Source of the DNA: Zygnema cylindricum
Taxonomy: Eukaryota; Streptophyta; Zygnematophyceae; Zygnematales; Zygnemataceae
Assembly: GCA_037447655.1 (NCBI GenBank)
Contig: JBBHKE010001724.1
Location: 95,435-159,434 of the forward strand
Direction of reading: 5' to 3'
Length of the DNA: 64,000 nt
Shown here: piece after piece, positions 57,948 through 64,000 of the stretch
How the letters are laid out: every line of letters starts with the position of its first letter
Position numbering within the stretch: the first letter of the stretch is position 1
Made by a program: the position numbers and the translations under genes
The notes under the pieces: model-generated
Databases searched by the model: none
Told to the model about the DNA's origin: nothing
The model's input: only the letters and a program-made list of their open reading frames with translations

Positions 57948-58948
57948 TGTTGTAATTTATAAATCTCTATTTCAGTAAAAACGTGTAAAATTAACTTAAG
58001 ATATTTTTTCTAGAAGTCTACTGTAATACTTACCTTAATTAGTGTTACATTAGCAAAAAGTACATTAGAGTGTATCGTACTTTTGTAGGGACACGTGTCG
58101 GCGAAAGAATGTATGCAGATTTTTCGGAGTAGCGCGGACAGTTAGCCATACGTGTCAAACAGTTGACGATGATATTCACATGATCGGACGAACGGGATCT
58201 GACCCGGGTATTCCGGAAACATATGGTACAGTTCGACGGTACCATCGTCGATCGAATTTGTTCCAACGGAAACGATTAACCTGGGACCACAAGCGTGATT
58301 CACGAGAGACCACAAGCGTGATTCGCGTGGGACCACAAGTGACGAAGCACTCAGGTGCTTCGTACTATAACCACATTCGGCTAGACTTTAGCGGTTACCG
58401 CTGACTAAGCATTTGGAACGTTTTGTGTACGGTTCAATATCTGTAAATATCTGAATAACATTAGTTTGTAGTTTAGTGTAATAAAAAATAGTGTTCCATT
58501 AATCAGGTTTTTAGAAAATAATAATTAGGGTTTTGAGGTACAATGACATACAAGTAGGATGCTTTATCGTTAGTCAGGATAATAACCGTATTAACAGTTA
58601 CCCAAATTAGTGTAGATCACTAGATACACTCTGTGAGTATATAACTTAGGACTTAGCCAATTTTGTAGTATCTAGTTTTGGGAATATGACTTTCTAATGG
58701 CAGTTTTTGGGAAACCTCCAGACATCATATCTTATGGTTACTAAGTCATTTGGGCCGCAATTTTGGGAATTGTCATTTTATTGTATTGTGTATCACTGTG
58801 ACAAATTTGAGTCATATTGGATTTTTGAGTCATAATTTGTGTCAGTTCAAATTTGGCTGTTGAGTAGGTACTTTGATAGTTTGCTGGTTTTCATGTCTAC
58901 TTCCACTACTACTGCTGGTTCTCCTCTTGCAACGATGATTGTAGAACA
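57948..58948 (+). repeat. 3' LTR of element D
   Basis: A 1,001-bp LTR following the polypurine tract AAATTTAGGGGAG. It ends GATTGTAGAACA and repeats the LTR-borne gag start (ATGTCTACTTCCACTACTAC at about 58,892), which then runs into a stop in the flanking DNA. Confidence 0.9.
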
Positions 58949-59269
58949 ATAGCTATGGTTGTTTCAGGAAAATAGGAAGACAAGCTGAACACATAACCCA
59001 TACAAAAGAAAGCGTGTCAAGATCAGAAATTCATCAAGTGACCTCCAGCAATCGCCTAACGGCGTAGCCGTTTGCTTTATCCAATAAGTCTTGAAGCATT
59101 ACGTACATTGTATGTGATAATTATATAAACAGTGATGCGACGACATATACGAAACAAAATAAACATGAAATGTACAGTACCGCACAATATATTGTACCAT
59201 ACGAAATAAACCAAACGACAACTAATTTCAACGGGCGAAATCAAATGTCATTTGTTGATATTTATGTAT
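58949..59269. other. Spacer, GTACG-rich
   Basis: No gene was recognised. It contains the words GTACATTGTATGTG and GTACAGTACCGCAC and leads into a truncated F LTR. Confidence 0.4.
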
Positions 59270-59718
59270 TTTGTCGGTCTGTTTTAGGATAGAAAAGTAG
59301 CAAAGACAGTCTGCCTCTAACCTCCTTCTCTAAGCCCCCACACTTGTTGTAGTCACTCAAGGATGGAGAGGGAGCTAGAGCCATGGCTGCCTAAGCTCTC
59401 TAGAGAGACATGAGTAGATAATAGGTATATTTACTAAAAAGGTATTTGGCGGACCCTGGAATTGATCGTGGTACCTACCGTTCGTCAAACATCGCATTGC
59501 CGTTAGCTTAGTCCATTTAGTCTAGGACTAGTGTTAGGACGTATAAAGTTTGATAGATATTTAAATAGTTTCAGGTAGGGTTTTCCATTTAACTAGATTA
59601 CGGTATATAGGGTATAGAAACAATTGAACTTTTACTACCGGACTAAAATAAATAGTACGGACATTTATTTTTACGGTCCAATTTTAAATGACGATGTAAA
59701 TTGGACGGTCATGGTTGT
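59270..59718 (+). repeat. Truncated LTR, family F (copy F4)
   Basis: It shares with F1/F2 the order AGTCTGCCTCTAAC, CCCCACACTTGTTGTAGTCA, GAGGGAGCTAGAGCCATGG, GATCGTGGTACCTACCG and TAGTCTAGGACTAGTG. It is interrupted at 59,718 by element E, so E is the younger insertion. Confidence 0.7.
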
Positions 59719-60705
59719 TGTTCTACAACTACTGTTGCAGGCGGAGAACCAGCAAAGTAGACATGAAACACAGCAGAAACTATCAAAGTACCTACTCAAC
59801 AACCAACTTTGAACTGACACAAAATATGACTCAAAACCCCAATCTGTTTCAAATTTGATCCAGTGATACACAATACAGTAAAATGACAATTCCCAAAATT
59901 GCAGCCCAAATGACTAAGTAAACCATTAGATATGATGTCTAGAAGTTTCCCAAAAACTGCCCTTAGAAAATCATATTCCCAAAACTGGATACTACAAAAT
60001 TGGCTAAGTCCTAATTTATATACTCACAGTGTGTATCTACCGATCTACACTTATTCGGGTAACCGTTATACGGTTATTATCCTGACTAAGGAGAAAGCAT
60101 CCTACCTGTACGTCACAGTACCTCAAAAACCCTAATTACTATTATCTAAAAACCTGATTAATAGAACACTATTTTATATCACACTAACCAACAAACAAAT
60201 GTTATTCAAATAATTACAGAATTTGAACCGTACACAAAACGTTCCAAATGCTTAGTCAGCGGTGACCGCTAAAGTCCAGCCGAATGTGGTCATGTAGTAC
60301 GAAGCACCTGAGTGCTTCGTCACTTGTGGTCCCACGCGAATCACGCTTGTGGTCCCTCGTGAATCACGCTTGTGGTCCCAAGTGAATCGCGTCCGTTGGA
60401 AAAAATTCGATTGACGATGGAACCGTCGATCTGTATCATATATTTCCGGAATACTCGGGACAGATCCCGTTCGTCCGATCATGTGCATCGCATCGTCAAC
60501 TTTTTGACACGTATGCTTGACTGTCGGCGCTACTCCGAAATACCTGCATACATTCTTTCGCCAACACGTGTCCCATGCAAAAGGACAATACACTCTACTA
60601 TACCTATTGCTACTCTAACACTAATTAAGGTTAGTATTACTAGAAAATATATCCTAAGTTATTTTTACCCCTATAAACTGAAATAAAGATATATAAATTC
60701 CAACA
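59719..60705 (-). repeat. 3' LTR of element E
   Basis: A 987-bp LTR, clearly homologous to the D LTRs. It has three ACCACAAGCGTGATTC-type repeats (about 60,320-60,395), the conserved hairpin, and the gag start ATGTCTACT near its end. That gag start carries about a 10-bp deletion relative to D, which would shift the frame. Confidence 0.88.
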
Positions 60706-60728
60706 CTCCCCTAAATCTTTAGACTCAG

Positions 60729-63700
60729 TTACTCCCTTAGTCCAACAGCATCTCTGCAAAACTGTAACTTAGGAGCAGGATGGGCTTTTGTTAACATGTC
60801 AGCCACCATCTTCTAATCTGGTAAATAACAAAATTTAACGACTTTTGCAAGTACTTTTTCTCTAACAAAATGAAGTCTAACATCCATGTGTTTGCTTTTA
60901 AAGTGATGGCTGGGGTTAGAGGCAATTGCTTTGGAAGCTTTGTTGTCACACCATATAGCTTAAGGGCCAGTTTGCATATACCGAAGTTCCTGTAGAATGG
61001 ACTTGACCCATAGGAGCTCTTTCAGGGCGCAAGCTGCTGCCATATATTCTGACTCCATTGTGGATTGAGCTGTAACCTTTTGTAATTTGCTACTCCAGCA
61101 GCAAGTTCCATCTCCAATCTTCAGTACTAAGCCGGTCGTAGATTTTCGGCTTGGCATGTCCACATAGCTAGCATCGCTCCACGTCTGGATTTTCACCTCT
61201 CCTCCTCCGAGAACAAGCTTGAGATTTCGAGTATATGCAAGATATCTCAACACTCTTTTCACTGCATCCCAGGCTGCCCTTTTAGGATTTTGCAGACTTC
61301 TACTCAAGACTCCCACAACTGCCGCAATGTCGGGTCTTGTACAATTCATAAAATATATAAGACTTCCAACAACCTGTCTATATAGCTTTGATGCCATAAA
61401 CTCTTCCTCCCCTGTCTCTAGACTCTCACCAACAATTATGCCTGAAATCTGTATCAATTCCTTCCAATTTTTGCCTAAATTCCATGGGGGTTACGGATCT
61501 TTTCACATCTTTCATTTCAAATCTTTCTAGCATGTTACCTATTGCTTCTTTTTTAGTCAACATAATCAGCCTCTTGTTTCTGTCTCTTTCTACCTATATT
61601 CCTAAAACATATTTGGCCTCACCGAGGTCCTTCATCTCGAACCTAGACCTTAAAACCGCTTTAATACGGTTTATTTCATCCATTGACATACTTATTAATA
61701 ATAGATTTTCCACATATACAGCAATGTAAGTTACCCCATCCTCTCCTTGTAGAACATATACAGAACGATCTGAGCTAAGTCTCTTAAAACCTAGCCCAGT
61801 TAAAAACTCATCTAACTACAGATTCCACTGACGCGGGGCTTGTTTTAGCCCATACAAAGATTTCATCAATTTACACACTAATTCTTCCTTTCCCTTTTCA
61901 ACATACATTTCAAGTTGTTTCATATAAATTGTTTCTTCTAACTCTCCATGCAAGAAAGCAATTTTAACATCCATCTGATGTATTTCCATATTCTCTATAG
62001 CCGCTAGACTTAGCAAAATTTTGACAGTGGGAAATCTCACAACTGGGGAGAAGGTTTCCTCAAAGTCAATACCTTCTTTTTGATTATACCCCTTGGCCAC
62101 TAGTCGGGCCTCATACCTTTCGATGGTGTTGTCCGGGTTCAGCTTCACCTTGAATACCCATTTGCTGCCGATGGCTTTCCTACCCGGTGGAAGATCCACT
62201 AGCTCCCATGTTTGTGCCTCCATAATGGACTTCATTTCATCCTTTGCCACCTCAATCCACTGATTTCTCTCACGTGATGAGAAATCCTCCTAGATTGTTA
62301 GAGGTTCCTCTGTAGTTGCAGAAAAATCAAAGTGAGAGCTTGCTTGCAGACGGCTGCTAGATCTCTTTCCCCCCGGAAATTCTGAGGCTGAGATTGTCGG
62401 CAACCTCTGATTTTTCTGTTTAGTTTGACCCGTAACGTGATCTGGGACAGAATGTGTAGTAGTTCCTTCCACCTGCGGTGTAGCTTGTGGTGAAGCATCT
62501 TGTAAAGGCACCAGAGGAACTGAAGGAAGAGGTGCACATGCCGGTGGAAAGTAGACTCGCTGCGTATAGTGAAAAATGACATATTCTTGCTTTTCCTTTG
62601 CCGATTGATCTGGCACTTTAAAAAGGTCAACCGAATCCTGTTCATCTTTAATCTGGATATTTCTAGAAACAATCACTTTCTGTTTCTCAAGTACAAAAAC
62701 TCTATATCCTTTCGCATTATCATCATACCCCATAAAAATTCCAGGTAAGCCTTTAGCCTCCATTTTCCATCTATCCTGTGAAGTATCTAAAATAAAACAC
62801 TTGCTCCCAAAGATCTTAAAGTGAATAACATCATGTTTTTCCCCTGTCCAATGCTCATAAGGTGTAGTGCTAACAGACCTAGATCAATTCTATTTTTAAT
62901 ATAAACAGCACAATTAAGCGCTTCAGCCCATAATTTCAAATCTAGCCCTTTATCTGCAAGCATGGACCGAGCACTCTCTGTTAATGTCCTATTTAATCTC
63001 TCAGAAACACCTTTTGTTCCGGTGTATATGGAACTGTAAGATTGTGACTGATACTTTCCTGAAGGAGAAATTCTTTGATTTCGTTTGATGTGTATTCTCC
63101 TCTGTTGTCCGATCTTAGCGCGAATATTGGAACCCCATGGAGCTTTTCCGCCCACGCTTTGTAATGTTTGAAGTGAGTAAACACTTCACTATTATGTTGC
63201 ATGAAGTAAACTTTGGTGTACCTCGAGTAGTCATCTCTGAATGTGACCATATAGTGGACACCTCCAGCCAAAGCCACTTGTGAAGGACCGAGAACATCAG
63301 AATGGATGAGCTGTAGAACTTTTTCCGATTTATGGTCTGTTTCCTGTGGAAATGGCAATTTGTGAATCTTGCCTAGTGAACAACCATCACATGTTTTTAT
63401 AGGATGAGGTGTGAGAGAAACTCCATCAACTTTTCCCGAGTTCACCATTTTCTTTAAACTATCATAATTCATGTGTCCTAATCTCTTATGCCACAACTCA
63501 TTATCAGATTCGACATTGGAGTAGAGAACATCATTTTCTTTATATTCAGCCATGTCCATCCGGTACATTTTGCTAGCATCTCTAGTTCTTGCTGCTGCAA
63601 CTTTCCCTTTCTTGCTAACAACCTGTCTCCCTCCTTTCAGAACAACTTCAAAGCCTTTGCTCTCCACTAATGATGTAGAAAAAATATTTTTCTTGAAATC

Positions 63701-64000
63701 TGGTACATACAAAACACTGTGAAGGGTTCTTTCTACCGACTCCCCCCCCACAACAACCATCAATGATACATCACCCTGAGCTGAGGTTTGAACACTCATG
63801 CCGCAAGCATAGTAGATACTCTTTGGAGATGTTTGCTGCAAATTCGTTAAAGCTGCCTTGTTCCAACACATGTGGGCAGATGCTCCTGTGTCCATGATCT
63901 ATCCCGCATACTTTGGATCCTCCATGGCAGCCGCCATAGCAAATATATCCGCCTCCTCTTGCTCATTGAAGCTGAGAGACTCATCTGCATCAGTTGCAGA
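60729..64000 (-). pseudogene. Element E pol (protease to RNase H), lightly damaged
   Basis: A 300-codon open stretch at 63,895-62,993 carries the protease-type MDTGASAHMCW, pre-integrase LWHKRLGHMNYDSLKKMV with GCSLGKIHKLPF, and integrase TFRDDYSRYTKVYFM (TFTDDYSRY in D) with SDNRGEYTSNE. It continues after a frameshift with RLNRTLTESARSMLADKGLD (63,155-62,787). Next is the integrase tail and linker (MGYDDNAKGYRVFVLEKQKV). RT starts at 62,250-61,816 ([49 protein letters not shown]). RNase H at 61,457-60,729 has SDASYVDMPSRKSTTGL and MESEYMAAACALKEL. There are only a handful of lesions, making it the best-preserved pol here. Confidence 0.88.

Larger units (their letters stand above)
52807..58948 (+). 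mobile_element. Copia element D, complete length
   Basis: A 6,142-bp element with LTRs 52,807-53,809 and 57,948-58,948 and a complete ordered gag-protease-integrase-RT-RNase H region. I count roughly 15 differences between the LTRs by eye (about 98.5% identity), the highest of any pair here. The bases outside the ends (AGCAT and ATAGC) do not form a direct target duplication. The coding region is nevertheless broken. Confidence 0.9.
59719..64000 (-). mobile_element. Copia element E (same family as D), runs off the window
   Basis: 3' LTR at 59,719-60,705, followed to the right by the polypurine complement (CTCCCCTAAAT) and pol on the minus strand. The protein blocks are close relatives of element D. 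The order of D (+) and E (-) makes a large, interrupted inverted pair. The 5' LTR and gag lie beyond position 64,000, so completeness and target duplication cannot be judged. Confidence 0.9.

Overview
This is a eukaryotic nuclear window, most likely from a plant or another streptophyte. The host gene has GT-AG introns and reads as the plant form of the spliceosomal helicase Aquarius. The repeats are Ty1/copia, hAT and non-LTR elements. The dense GTACG/CGTAC words and the R2-like non-LTR element make me suspect a non-flowering lineage, but the species cannot be named from this sequence.

Only one host gene is recognised: a complete 17-exon Aquarius gene (AQR; MAC7/EMB2765 in Arabidopsis) on the minus strand at 13,377-28,039. 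It predicts 1,494 residues with every splice phase consistent. Everything else I can interpret is transposon-derived, mostly broken.

Layout. 1-6,955: copia debris, with a reverse transcriptase fragment, LTRs of two families (called F and C here), and a C-type element lodged in the RNase H region of an F-type one. 7,012-11,785: a non-LTR retrotransposon with an R2-like order (zinc finger, RT, zinc finger, restriction-like endonuclease) on the minus strand. It lies tail to tail with a 5'-truncated copy of itself and has four 71-bp tandem units beyond its 5' end. 13,377-28,039: AQR. 28,259-29,654: a candidate 1.4-kb element with 18-bp terminal inverted repeats, 220 bp upstream of the AQR start. 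29,088-33,795: a decayed hAT transposase region and an adjacent homologous 470-bp miniature element. 35,240-38,745: a very old copia copy. 39,384-52,186: a three-level nest. Copia element C contains copia element B inside its gag, and B contains a solo LTR of family F; each level has near-matching 5-bp target duplications. 52,807-58,948: copia element D (+), with 1-kb LTRs about 98.5% identical by eye. 59,719-64,000: element E, same family as D but on the minus strand, inserted in a truncated F LTR and running off the window.

The most interesting signal is shared by the copia families. The gag start codon lies inside the LTR, shown by its duplication in both LTRs. Directly after the LTR, in families B, C and D, the gag frame runs through a sequence matching the anticodon arm of initiator tRNA-Met (12 of 12 bases in element C), not the TGGTATCAGAGC-type site usual in plant copia. 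This points to half-tRNA priming as known for Drosophila copia and yeast Ty5, with a primer-binding site that is also coding.
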